NCBI GenBank assembly: GCA_023412975.1 | Contig: JAEZRB010000077.1 | Location: forward strand, 1 to 12,509 | DNA: 12,509 nucleotides | Source: Bacteroidota bacterium | GTDB lineage: Bacteria; Bacteroidota; Bacteroidia; Chitinophagales; Chitinophagaceae | Direction: 5' to 3' | Part shown: positions 1 to 7,577 of the stretch, piece by piece | How positions within the stretch are numbered: position 1 is the stretch's first letter | How the letters are laid out: each line of letters opens with the position of its first letter | The notes under the pieces: generated by a model | What the model saw: the letters and a program-made list of their open reading frames with translations, nothing else | What the model was told of the DNA's origin: nothing | Databases searched by the model: none | Position numbers and translations under genes: made by a program

Positions 1-1102
1 CCCATTGAAAAAGCGGGAGAATAAAGATGGCCAGCATACCCCTTACCATATTCGGGATCGTAGTTGCCGCCGTAGCCCGCAGGTTGGTTCCGAACTGCTC
101 CGCTCCCATCGTAACAAATATGGCCCAGAAACCCGTACCAAAGCCAAGGCCAGCACATATCCAATACATACCGTTTGCACTACCGTTCCATTGAACGGTA
201 AAAAACAAAAGCATAAATAAGGCAGTAATGCCAAAGAAAAGATAAAGGGCTTTTTTCCTGCTCCGGAACCACTGGCTCACGAATCCTATCAATATATCAC
301 CCACCGAAATAGCCGCGTACGCGTACATGATTGCCTTTCCAGGGTCGATGGCCTCTTTGATCCCAAACCATTTCCCAAACTCACTGGAGAATGCAACCAG
401 CACGCCGATTACAAACCAGGTGGGAAGACCTATAAGCACGCTTACCACATATCGCCTGAAGCGTTCGCCCTTATTAAACAACATGAAAAAATTACCTCTC
501 TTTACCTGCAATTTTTTCACATCGTGAAACATACCCGACTCAAAAACACTGACACGAAGTATCAGCAACAATAATCCCAGTCCACCGCCAATGAAATAAC
601 AGGTTCGCCAGTGAAAATTTTCCTTCATCACGAAAGCGACAACCGCGCCTGTAAGTCCTATGCCAGCTACGAGTGATGTGGCAATACCCCTTTTCTCTTT
701 GGCTGTGAGTTCCGAGACAAGCGTGATGCCTGCACCAAGTTCACCTGCCAGCCCCAGACCCGCGATAAAACGTATCCATTTATACTGTTCTACCGTTTCT
801 ACAAAACCGTTGGCGATATTGGCGATGGAATACAAAACGATCGATCCGAACAATACGCTAAGCCTTCCCCGTTTATCACCCATCACTCCCCAAATAATTC
901 CGCCCAGCAATAGTCCCCACATCTGCCATTGCAAAATCGCCTCGCCATCCGTTGTGATCTGTGCGGAACTGAGTCCAAGGTCACCCAGGCTTTCAATTCT
1001 TATAATGGCAAACAATAAAAGATCGTAGATATCTACAAAGTACCCCAGGGCAGCCACGATAACTGCTACGCTGAGAACAGAGTTGGTTTTGGCAGGCTGC
1101 AT
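1..1102 (-). CDS. Major facilitator superfamily transporter, C-terminus cut by window edge
   Basis: The reverse strand is open for 367 codons from an ATG at 1102-1100 to the window edge. The product is a multi-pass inner-membrane protein of the major facilitator superfamily. Residues 12-34 form the first helix, with acidic residues in YFVDIYD. The loop 2-3 signature GVMGDKRGR lies at 72-80. RFIAGLGLAGELGAG (111-125) followed by E131 and RG (138-139) matches helix 4 and the following loop of sugar-porter and metabolite:H+ symporter relatives. The element EQFGTNLRA (335-343) fits the matching loop of the second half. Compared with the usual 400-450 residues, roughly the last one or two helices are missing. 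The start lies 6 nt after the stop of the upstream DedA gene, so translational coupling is likely. The substrate cannot be read from the sequence; metabolite:proton symport is an inference from the family. Confidence 0.85.
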   Translation of the reverse strand, partial: MQPAKTNSVLSVAVIVAALGYFVDIYDLLLFAIIRIESLGDLGLSSAQITTDGEAILQWQMWGLLLGGIIWGVMGDKRGRLSVLFGSIVLYSIANIANGFVETVEQYKWIRFIAGLGLAGELGAGITLVSELTAKEKRGIATSLVAGIGLTGAVVAFVMKENFHWRTCYFIGGGLGLLLLILRVSVFESGMFHDVKKLQVKRGNFFMLFNKGERFRRYVVSVLIGLPTWFVIGVLVAFSSEFGKWFGIKEAIDPGKAIMYAYAAISVGDILIGFVSQWFRSRKKALYLFFGITALFMLLFFTVQWNGSANGMYWICAGLGFGTGFWAIFVTMGAEQFGTNLRATAATTIPNMVRGMLAIFILPLFQW

Positions 1103-1108
1103 CACGAC

Positions 1109-1840
1109 TCAGGAATTTACATTCGTATCTGTTGGTGGTGGAACCACGGGTTTTTTGGCAAAAAATAATTTATATAACACCGGTAAGGTTGTGATCAGGA
1201 TAATGACAATCGTAATGGCCTCGATATGATCTTTGAGGCTATAACCAAATCTCTTTTCCACCCAGGTTTGCAGGAAGAATCCACCCAGCATCATAGAACA
1301 TACCCATGCGAGACTACCAGCGATATTGTAAAATATAAAATGCGGCCTTGACATTTTCACTATTCCAGCAACAATGGGTGCGAATGTGCGTATGATTGGT
1401 AGAAACTTTGCCAGGAAGATGGTTGCCTTCCCATAATGATCATAAAAATCCTTTGCTTTAAAAAGATGTTTCTTTTTAAAGATCCAGGTGTCTTTGCGTT
1501 CAAACAATAGTGGCCCGGTCTTGTTTCCAAACCAATACCCCACCAGGTTGCCCAACACCGAAGCCACGATCACCATCAGGATAATAAGAATATGATAAAA
1601 ACCAAATGGCTGAGACGTGTCGGCTGGCAGACCGGCCAGCTGGTTGACAAGACGTCCCATAAATATACCTGCAGCAAAAAGTAACGAGTCGCCTGGTAAA
1701 AAAAACCCGACAAACAAGCCTGTTTCGGCAAAGACTACCAACAGCAAAAAGTAAAGACCTCCATTATTTATGATCCATTCGATAAATCGCTGGATAAAAC
1801 CACCACTCTCCAGTAAAAAAATATGCAAAATGCTTTCCAT
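1109..1840 (-). CDS. DedA-family (VTT/SNARE-associated domain) membrane protein
   Basis: This 243-residue membrane protein belongs to the DedA family, whose bacterial members support membrane homeostasis, proton-motive-force-dependent resistance and, in some lineages, undecaprenyl-phosphate or phospholipid translocation. The signature FAETG (37-41) followed by FLPGDSLL (47-54) is present. Its acidic residues E39 and D51 correspond to the two acidic positions reported as essential in E. coli YqjA/YghB. The second signature, FLAKFLPIIRTFAP (142-155), carries the conserved arginine R151 and leads into VAGIVKMSR. Hydrophobic segments lie at about 29-62, 82-105, 140-162, 168-190 and 206-227, and the C-terminal tail is short, polar and proline-rich. 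The gene begins 40 nt after the symporter stop and ends 6 nt before the MFS start, so it sits mid-operon. Family assignment is firm; the transported lipid or ion is unknown. Confidence 0.93.
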   Translation of the reverse strand: MESILHIFLLESGGFIQRFIEWIINNGGLYFLLLVVFAETGLFVGFFLPGDSLLFAAGIFMGRLVNQLAGLPADTSQPFGFYHILIILMVIVASVLGNLVGYWFGNKTGPLLFERKDTWIFKKKHLFKAKDFYDHYGKATIFLAKFLPIIRTFAPIVAGIVKMSRPHFIFYNIAGSLAWVCSMMLGGFFLQTWVEKRFGYSLKDHIEAITIVIILITTLPVLYKLFFAKKPVVPPPTDTNVNS

Positions 1841-1880
1841 GTTATATTAACTCCGCTTTTTTAAAAATTGAAAACACGCT

Positions 1881-3281
1881 TTATCCAACAATAGCATCGG
1901 CTTCACCCTCATTAAAAGCCAGTGCTTTTTGATCATCGAATTCACCTTCCCACCTGGCAATCACGCAACTGGCCAGGGTATTACCTATCACGTTTACCGA
2001 GGTACGGGCCATATCCATCAACTCATCGATACCATATATCGCCATGATGGGCCAAAGGGGAAAATTAAACGTATTGGCCGTCGCGATAAGAATCACCAGT
2101 GAAGCCCGCGGTACCGCCGCCACGCCCTTACTGGTGAGCATCAGCGTAAGCCCGATCAGTAATTGCTCGCCAAAACTAAGATTCATACCCGCAGCCTGGG
2201 CAACAAAAACTGAAGCCAGCGAAAGATACAAAGTAGTTCCGTCGAGGTTAAAAGTATACCCCGTTGGAATGACAAAGGACACGATCTTTCGCGGCACCCC
2301 GAATTTTTCCATGTTTTCCAGCGCCTTTGGCAACGCTGAGTCGGAGCTAGTGGTGGCAAACGCGATCGAAACAGGCTCACGAATGGCCTTGATAAATTGC
2401 TTCACCGGTATTTTCGCGATAAACAAAGCAACCGGCAGTAAAACCAGCAATACAAAGCTGATCAGCGCCAGATAAAGTGTAAGCAATAATAATCCAAGAT
2501 TTTTTAATATATCAATGCCCAAATGCCCGACAGTAACAGCGATTGCTGCGCCGACCCCAAAAGGAGCAAAATACATGATGATATTAGTAAACCGGAACAT
2601 AGTTTCCGCCAGGCTCTCTGCGAAATCAAGCATCGGCTTTTTCTTCCGCTCATTTAACAATGCCAGCGCAATCCCGAAGATTACGCTAAACACGACGATC
2701 GGCAATACATTGCCCTCGTATATGGATTTAATAATATTTTCAGGGAAGATATCTATTATATGATCCTTCCAGGTCTTTACAACAGGTTCGGGCAACTCTT
2801 TTAAAAGACCCTCAGGCACTTCTATACCGGTGCCGGCTTTGGTAATATTGATAAAGACCAGGCCCAGCACCAGCGCGATTGTGGTCACAATCTCGAAATA
2901 TAAAAGTGACTTCCATCCCATACGACCCACCTGTTTCAGGTTGGAATGACTGGCGATACCCACCACCAGGGTCGCAAAGAGTAATGGTGCCACGATCGTT
3001 TTTACCAGCCGAAGGAATATGGTACTGAGAAAAGAAAGGTTTTGCGAGAATTCGCGGAAATCAAGTCCAATCTCCACACCCATGGCCATGGCAGTCAGGA
3101 TCCAGGTAGTGAGTGAACGTTTATAAACGGCAAATAAAACCAGGCTGGCAACAAATATCCAACGGGAGATGGCAAGTATATTGTCCGGGATACTGACCCA
3201 ATTTTTCAGGGAAAGAAAATGAATGATTGCAACGACAGTAAACAGGAAGAGTGAAAGCAGTCCGGCCTTTCGTTTATTCAT
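1881..3281 (-). CDS. Dicarboxylate/acidic amino acid:cation symporter (SLC1/DAACS family)
   Basis: This 466-residue inner-membrane symporter is of the GltP/DctA/GltPh family, which imports glutamate, aspartate or C4-dicarboxylates with Na+ or H+. The transport core is intact. The serine-rich tip of hairpin 1 is TSSDSALP (311-318). The helix 7 motif is FNLDGT (344-349), the hairpin 2 motif is SKGVAAVP (384-391), and helix 8 is DELMDMARTSVNVIGN (419-434). By eye against GltPh, D423 and R426 match the residues that bind the substrate amino group and side-chain carboxylate. This favours an acidic amino acid over a plain dicarboxylate. N434 sits where GltPh has the sodium ligand D405. Residues 1-55 add about two hydrophobic segments before the usual first helix, which here starts near WILTAMAMG. 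The gene leads a minus-strand run with the DedA and MFS genes. The start at 3281 is supported by a promoter-like sequence just upstream. Confidence 0.93.
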   Translation of the reverse strand: MNKRKAGLLSLFLFTVVAIIHFLSLKNWVSIPDNILAISRWIFVASLVLFAVYKRSLTTWILTAMAMGVEIGLDFREFSQNLSFLSTIFLRLVKTIVAPLLFATLVVGIASHSNLKQVGRMGWKSLLYFEIVTTIALVLGLVFINITKAGTGIEVPEGLLKELPEPVVKTWKDHIIDIFPENIIKSIYEGNVLPIVVFSVIFGIALALLNERKKKPMLDFAESLAETMFRFTNIIMYFAPFGVGAAIAVTVGHLGIDILKNLGLLLLTLYLALISFVLLVLLPVALFIAKIPVKQFIKAIREPVSIAFATTSSDSALPKALENMEKFGVPRKIVSFVIPTGYTFNLDGTTLYLSLASVFVAQAAGMNLSFGEQLLIGLTLMLTSKGVAAVPRASLVILIATANTFNFPLWPIMAIYGIDELMDMARTSVNVIGNTLASCVIARWEGEFDDQKALAFNEGEADAIVG

Positions 3282-3303
3282 ATAACATGCTATGGTAAAG
3301 CCT

Positions 3304-3336
3304 CAAAACTAAAGGTTTACTTTTAAATTTCTGCAA
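3304..3336 (-). promoter_or_regulatory. Predicted Bacteroidota-type promoter for the symporter/DedA/MFS unit
   Basis: Read on the minus strand, TAGTTTTG (3311-3304) fits the Bacteroidota -7 consensus TAnnTTTG. A TTG at 3336-3334 sits 22 nt further upstream, inside the 17-23 nt spacing described for Flavobacterium promoters. The start codon is about 23 nt downstream of the -7 box, giving a short leader. Only sequence match supports this; no Shine-Dalgarno sequence is seen. Confidence 0.5.
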
Positions 3337-3466
3337 TTTACCCGAATTGGTTTAAGGCAAAAGCGTTAATAAATCTTTTTGTTCATTATTGGCAGAAATC
3401 CCTATTTTTCCACCTATTTTTAGTCCTCTTGCTTAGAGAAAACGCAAAACCACAATTAATCTACTT

Positions 3467-5125
3467 ATGAGTTTATTCGTCAGAAAGCCCATGAACGCCC
3501 TGTTGAATGAGGCAGAAGAAACAGGCACACACACACTTAAGAGAACTTTAGGAGGCGCAGGACTGGTGGCATTAGGGATTGGTGCCATTATAGGAGCCGG
3601 GCTTTTTTCCATCACCGGTATGGCCGCCGCTAACCATGCAGGACCGGCTATTACTATTTCTTTTGTTGTTGCTGCATTGGGTTGCCTTTTCGCGGGATTG
3701 TGTTATGCTGAGTTCGCATCCATGATACCGGTTGCCGGTAGTGCTTATACCTATTCATATGCCACGATGGGAGAGTTTATTGCCTGGATCATCGGTTGGG
3801 ATCTTGTACTGGAATATGCAGTTGGTGCCGCTACCGTGGGCATTAGCTGGAGCGGATACCTCGTGAAATTTTTAAAAGGCTTTGACATCACATTACCTCA
3901 GGAATTGATCGTAGGACCCTGGGATGGCGGGATCATAAACCTGCCCGCAGTGTTTATCATAGTATTGATGAGCCTGCTGCTGATAAAAGGTACCAAGGAA
4001 AGCGCCTTTGTCAACGCGATCATCGTATTCCTGAAAGTGGCAGTTGTGTTGACATTCATCATTCTTGGATGGCAGTATATCGATTCAAGCAACTATGATC
4101 CTTACCTGATCCCTTCTACCGAACCTGGTCATGAAAGCTTCTTCAACCACGGTATGGGTGGTGTTATCAGGGCAGCGGCCATCGTGTTCTTTGCGTATAT
4201 CGGGTTTGACGCTGTGAGTACAGCGGCACAGGAAACAAAGAATCCAAAAAGAAACATGCCGATCGGCATCCTGGGCTCACTTGCCATCTGTACGGTTTTA
4301 TACTTATTATTTGCGCATGTAATGACCGGTGTTGCCAACTACAAAACCTTCCTCGGCGCTGATCCTTCTGATGCGATCGCCCCTGTTGCTGTTGCAATCG
4401 AGCATATGGGTCAACCTGATGCTGCTGGTGTGATTCAACCGGATTATCCCTGGCTGAACAGGGCGATCATTGTAGCGATCCTTGCTGGTTACGCTTCTGT
4501 GATCCTGGTGATGCTGATGGGACAAAGCCGCGTTTTCTATAGCATGAGTAAAGATGGTTTGATTCCAAAGATCTTCTCAAGTGTTAATCCCAAAACACAA
4601 ACACCTGCAAAAAACAACCTGTTGTTCATGTTGTTTGTAAGCGCATTTGCCGCTTTCGTACCTGCACGTGTCGTTGGGGAAATGACCAGTATCGGAACAC
4701 TTTTCGCCTTTATCCTGGTTTGTATTGGTATCCTGGTTATGCGTAAAAAAATGCCTGAGATACCAAGGGCATTCCGTACACCACTGGTACCGCTGGTACC
4801 CATTCTCGGAATCGCCACCTGTTTGTTTATGATGGTATTCCTTCCCATGGATACCTGGATCCGCCTGCTGGTATGGATGCTGATCGGTCTTGATATTTAC
4901 CTGGTTTATGGTGCTAAGAACAGTCACCTGGGTGGCGCCGACAACAGAAAGGGTTTGAAGATTGCCCATTATACCGGGTTGGCACTTGCGGGCCTGCTAA
5001 TTGTCGCGGGCCTCTTACACCAGGTTGCAGTGGGATTCGATGCTGATAAAACACTGCTTTATATCTCGCTGATATTTGCAGCAATACACCTGGTATTGTT
5101 TTTGAAAAAATTAATGTCAAAATAG
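3467..5125 (+). CDS. APC-superfamily amino acid permease (cationic amino acid transporter type)
   Basis: This 552-residue inner-membrane permease belongs to the CAT branch of the amino acid-polyamine-organocation superfamily. After a 30-residue cytoplasmic N-terminus, helix 1 carries the unwound substrate-binding glycines GIGAIIGAGLF (37-47). YAEFASMIPVAGSAYTYSY (80-98) is the helix 2-3 motif. Helix 6, FFAYIGFDAVSTAAQETKNPKRNMP (241-265 overall), is the second unwound helix and its loop. A lysine in helix 5 (K190, in VFLKVAVVL) aligns with K158 of ApcT, which occupies the Na2 position there, so proton rather than sodium coupling is the likely mode. MGQSRVFYSMSKDGLIPK marks the helix 8-9 loop region. 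Hydrophobicity suggests 12-14 helices. The ATG at 3467 gives the expected N-terminus; the leader is A-rich without a Shine-Dalgarno. The gene is monocistronic, diverges from the symporter gene and ends in a terminator. Arginine, lysine or broad neutral amino acid uptake is possible; the substrate is unproven. Confidence 0.94.
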   Translation: MSLFVRKPMNALLNEAEETGTHTLKRTLGGAGLVALGIGAIIGAGLFSITGMAAANHAGPAITISFVVAALGCLFAGLCYAEFASMIPVAGSAYTYSYATMGEFIAWIIGWDLVLEYAVGAATVGISWSGYLVKFLKGFDITLPQELIVGPWDGGIINLPAVFIIVLMSLLLIKGTKESAFVNAIIVFLKVAVVLTFIILGWQYIDSSNYDPYLIPSTEPGHESFFNHGMGGVIRAAAIVFFAYIGFDAVSTAAQETKNPKRNMPIGILGSLAICTVLYLLFAHVMTGVANYKTFLGADPSDAIAPVAVAIEHMGQPDAAGVIQPDYPWLNRAIIVAILAGYASVILVMLMGQSRVFYSMSKDGLIPKIFSSVNPKTQTPAKNNLLFMLFVSAFAAFVPARVVGEMTSIGTLFAFILVCIGILVMRKKMPEIPRAFRTPLVPLVPILGIATCLFMMVFLPMDTWIRLLVWMLIGLDIYLVYGAKNSHLGGADNRKGLKIAHYTGLALAGLLIVAGLLHQVAVGFDADKTLLYISLIFAAIHLVLFLKKLMSK

Positions 5126-5149
5126 AATAAACACAGTTTATAATCACCG

Positions 5150-5190
5150 AAAAGGGACGACACTTCTAAGTATCGTCCCTTTTTCGTTTT
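5150..5190 (+). terminator. Intrinsic terminator of the amino acid permease gene
   Basis: AAAAGGGACGA (5150-5160) pairs perfectly with TCGTCCCTTTT (5173-5183) around a 12-nt loop. The right arm runs into a T-rich tail up to 5190. It begins 25 nt after the permease stop codon. The A-rich left flank means the stem could also work for transcripts coming from the right, but no converging gene is present. Confidence 0.87.
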
Positions 5191-5202
5191 AGGTCATTAT
5201 CC

Positions 5203-5210
5203 TAAATTTG
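5203..5210 (+). promoter_or_regulatory. Predicted -7 box for yebC
   Basis: TAAATTTG matches the Bacteroidota -7 consensus TAnnTTTG exactly. It lies 48 nt before the yebC start codon, just after the upstream terminator, where a new promoter is expected. The -33 region falls in the T-rich terminator tail and has no clean TTTG, only TTTC or TTTT, so strength is uncertain. Confidence 0.5.
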
Positions 5211-5258
5211 CAACCCGACCAGATCATAGCAATTAAAATTTAAATACTACTATTTACG

Positions 5259-5981
5259 ATGGGAAGGATTTTTGAAGTTCGCAAGTCGACGATGTTTGCC
5301 CGCTGGGATCGTATGGCGAAGCAGTTTACTCGGATCGGCAAAGAGATCGTCATTGCTGTAAAAGCCGGCGGCCCCGACCCGGCGACCAATCCTGCATTAC
5401 GCCGTTGTTTTCAAAATGCCAAAGCGGTGAATATGCCCAAGGACCGTGTAGAGGCTGCTATCAAGCGTGCGCAGGGTAAGGAGATGGAAAACTATGAGGA
5501 GATCCTCTACGAAGGTTATGGGCCACACGGTGTTGCCATCCTGGTGGAAACGGCGACCGACAACCATGTAAGAACCGTTGCCAACGTAAAATCACATTTT
5601 AATAAAGGTGGTGGCGCACTGGGCAATAGCGGAAGTGTGGCATTCCAGTTCAAAAAAATGGGTGTTTTCAAGTTGAAGCCAGAAGGATTAAATGCTGAAG
5701 AACTGGAACTTGAATTGATCGATTATGGCCTGGAAGAACTGGGAGAAAGTACCGGTGAGAATGGAGAGGATATCCTGGTGATCAGGGCGGGCTTTACCGA
5801 TTTTGGTAATATGCAAAAAGCCCTTGAAGACAAGGGCCTAACTCCTATAAGCGCCGAACTCGAATGGATACCTTCCACTACGGTACCGGTCAGTGATGAA
5901 CAGGCGGAAGATGTCAGCAAACTGATTGAGCGACTGGAGCAGGATGAAGATGTGCAGAAGGTGTTTCATAATATGGGTTGA
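5259..5981 (+). CDS. yebC: YebC/PmpR/TACO1-family translation or regulatory factor
   Basis: This 240-residue protein is full length for the YebC family (DUF28). Members were first described as DNA-binding regulators (PmpR). More recently they have been described as ribosome-associated factors that ease synthesis of proline-rich stretches, like mitochondrial TACO1. The basic N-terminal domain (about 1-75) contains FTRIGKEI, GGPDPATNPALR and NMPKDRVEAAIKRAQG, all family landmarks. The second domain has YEGYGPHGVAILVE (about 87-100), TDNHVRTVANVKSHFNKGGG and GNSGSVAFQF. The acidic C-terminal domain ends near 240. The N-terminus starts MGRIFEVRKS and not with the AGHSKW block of most bacteria; this matches the Bacteroidota version of the family. 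No Shine-Dalgarno is visible. The gene stands between a terminator and sucC, with 176 bp to the latter and no clear terminator between them, so read-through into sucC is possible. Confidence 0.95.
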   Translation: MGRIFEVRKSTMFARWDRMAKQFTRIGKEIVIAVKAGGPDPATNPALRRCFQNAKAVNMPKDRVEAAIKRAQGKEMENYEEILYEGYGPHGVAILVETATDNHVRTVANVKSHFNKGGGALGNSGSVAFQFKKMGVFKLKPEGLNAEELELELIDYGLEELGESTGENGEDILVIRAGFTDFGNMQKALEDKGLTPISAELEWIPSTTVPVSDEQAEDVSKLIERLEQDEDVQKVFHNMG

Positions 5982-6132
5982 GGCGTTCTAAAAAGCTTTT
6001 ATTGCCGGGAAGGCGGGAAGATGGGAAGAAAAGATCAGTTATTGGTTAGTACTATAGCCTATTGATCACTTTTACATCAACCTTATCTTAAAACAACGCA
6101 AAACCTGGCTGATGTCTCCCGGCTCAAAACAT

Positions 6133-6140
6133 TATCTTCG
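6133..6140 (+). promoter_or_regulatory. Possible -7 box for sucC
   Basis: TATCTTCG has one mismatch to TAnnTTTG and lies 17 nt before the sucC ATG. It would give a very short, A/T-rich leader. No clear TTG is found 17-23 nt upstream; the nearest candidate is TGG at 6106-6108. The evidence is weak, but the position parallels the boxes close to the start codon elsewhere in the window. Confidence 0.35.
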
Positions 6141-6157
6141 CAAAAATTTTTTTCACC

Positions 6158-7369
6158 ATGAACCTGCATGAATACCAAGCTAAAGAACTTTTAAAAAAAT
6201 ATAATGTCCCCGTTCAGGAAGGTTTTGCCTGCGCATCTGTACATGAAGCGGAAGAAGCCTACCGCCAGATCAAGACCCAATACGGCAGCAATTTCGCTGT
6301 TGTAAAAGCGCAGATACATGCGGGTGGACGTGGAAAAGGCACTGTAAAAGAAACCGGTATCAATGGTGTAAAGGTGGGTAAGAACCTGGAAGACGTTACT
6401 GATATCGCGAAGAAAATTCTGGGCGGAACACTCGTAACCCTGCAAACCGGTCCGGCTGGAAAAGTAGTCAACAAGGTGCTGGTAGCGCAGGATATGTATT
6501 ATGACGGGCCGAGCGACCGCAAAGAATTTTACCTGTCTATCCTGCTGGATCGCTCCAGGGGAGAAAATGTGATCATGTACAGCACCGAGGGTGGAATGAA
6601 TATTGAAGACGTAGCTCATGATACGCCGGAGAAAATATTTAAAGAATGGGTTCACCCTTCAGGTGGATTGCAGGGCTTCCAGGCCAGGAAGATTGCGTTT
6701 AACCTGGGTCTTAGTGGTGAGGCCTTCAAGAACTGCGTGAAGTTTGTTACCAATTTATACAATGCATATGTAGGTCTTGACTGCAGCATGCTTGAGATAA
6801 ATCCTTTGTTTAAGGCAGCAGATAATAAGATCGTGGCAGTGGATTGTAAGATGAATCTCGATGACAATGCCCTGATGCGTCATCCCGACCTGGCGTCTTT
6901 GAGGGATGTAACAGAAGAAGATCCTACCGAAGTGGAAGCCGGAAAATACAATCTCAATTTCGTTAAACTGGATGGCAATGTAGGCTGTATGGTCAATGGC
7001 GCCGGACTGGCCATGGCCACCATGGACATGATCAAGCTTAGCGGTGGTGAGCCTGCCAACTTCCTTGATGTGGGTGGAACTGCCAACGCACAAACAGTAG
7101 AAGCCGGTTTCAAGATCATCTTAAAAGATCCGGCAGTAAAAGCCATTCTTATCAATATTTTCGGAGGCATCGTTCGTTGCGACCGGGTAGCCCAGGGTGT
7201 AATTGACGCTTATAAAAACCTCGGCAATATCAATATCCCCATCATAGTTCGTCTACAAGGCACCAACGCGGAAGAAGCGAAAAAACTGATCGACGAAAGC
7301 GGCCTGAAAGTGCAATCGGCGATCCTGCTTAGCGAAGCGGCAGACCTGGTGAAAAAGGCAGTAGCTTAA
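6158..7369 (+). CDS. sucC: Succinyl-CoA synthetase (ADP/GDP-forming) beta subunit
   Basis: This is the 403-residue beta subunit of succinyl-CoA ligase, the cytoplasmic TCA-cycle enzyme that interconverts succinyl-CoA and succinate with substrate-level phosphorylation. It works as a complex with the alpha subunit SucD. The N-terminal ATP-grasp region begins MNLHEYQAKELL and includes HAGGRGKGTVKE (54-65). LEINPL (212-217) and VDCKMNLDDNA (228-238) contain residues that coordinate nucleotide and metal. The C-terminal domain has GAGLAMATMDMIK (281-293), NFLDVGGTA (301-309) and LINIFGGIVRCD (331-342), all near-invariant in the family. Length is slightly above the 388 residues of E. coli SucC, with small insertions in the grasp domain. 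ADP or GDP preference cannot be read. sucD does not follow: a terminator and an unrelated gene come next, so the alpha subunit must be encoded elsewhere. Confidence 0.97.
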   Translation: MNLHEYQAKELLKKYNVPVQEGFACASVHEAEEAYRQIKTQYGSNFAVVKAQIHAGGRGKGTVKETGINGVKVGKNLEDVTDIAKKILGGTLVTLQTGPAGKVVNKVLVAQDMYYDGPSDRKEFYLSILLDRSRGENVIMYSTEGGMNIEDVAHDTPEKIFKEWVHPSGGLQGFQARKIAFNLGLSGEAFKNCVKFVTNLYNAYVGLDCSMLEINPLFKAADNKIVAVDCKMNLDDNALMRHPDLASLRDVTEEDPTEVEAGKYNLNFVKLDGNVGCMVNGAGLAMATMDMIKLSGGEPANFLDVGGTANAQTVEAGFKIILKDPAVKAILINIFGGIVRCDRVAQGVIDAYKNLGNINIPIIVRLQGTNAEEAKKLIDESGLKVQSAILLSEAADLVKKAVA

Positions 7370-7393
7370 CAGTATTGAAATATATTATTATAC

Positions 7394-7419
7394 AAAGCCC
7401 GGTAACCCGGGCTTTTTTT
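7394..7419 (+). terminator. Intrinsic terminator after sucC
   Basis: AAAGCCCGG (7394-7402) pairs perfectly with CCGGGCTTT (7407-7415) around the 4-nt loop TAAC. The stem is followed by a continuous T run to 7419. It starts 24 nt after the sucC stop and separates sucC from the dehydrogenase gene. Confidence 0.92.
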
Positions 7420-7577
7420 ATTTTACAAGTTCTGGTATAAAACAAGCTTTATTAATAAAATCGGAATATAAATTATAGTCACCTTATTTTTTTATGCGCC
7501 GGCAGAGAAAAGTCTTGTAGCCGCCGGGGTCCCGGGCTTTACGAACTGCGCAGGGTTGCTTATCTTTCTGCCAAACC

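Noticed and set aside
660..1028. 122-codon open frame on the plus strand
   Set aside because: It is antisense to the MFS transporter frame, which carries clear family motifs over the same bases.
2044..2475. 143-codon open frame on the plus strand
   Set aside because: It lies fully inside and antisense to the well-supported symporter gene, and its translation resembles no protein family I recognise.
3374..3381. TCTTTTTG considered as a -7 box for the amino acid permease
   Set aside because: It lacks the key A of TAnnTTTG, the nearest TTG (3347-3349) is 24 nt upstream, just outside the usual spacing, and it is 85 nt from the start.
3523..3537. CA dinucleotide run near the start of the permease gene, considered as a phase-variation tract
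   Set aside because: Only about five to six units, in frame within a normal reading frame, and too short to be convincing as a slippage site.
6029..6073. Imperfect hairpin between yebC and sucC (AAAAG/CTTTT and ATCA/TGAT arms)
   Set aside because: The arms are short and broken by a 2-nt bulge, the loop is about 25 nt and no T run follows, so it is weak and may be chance.
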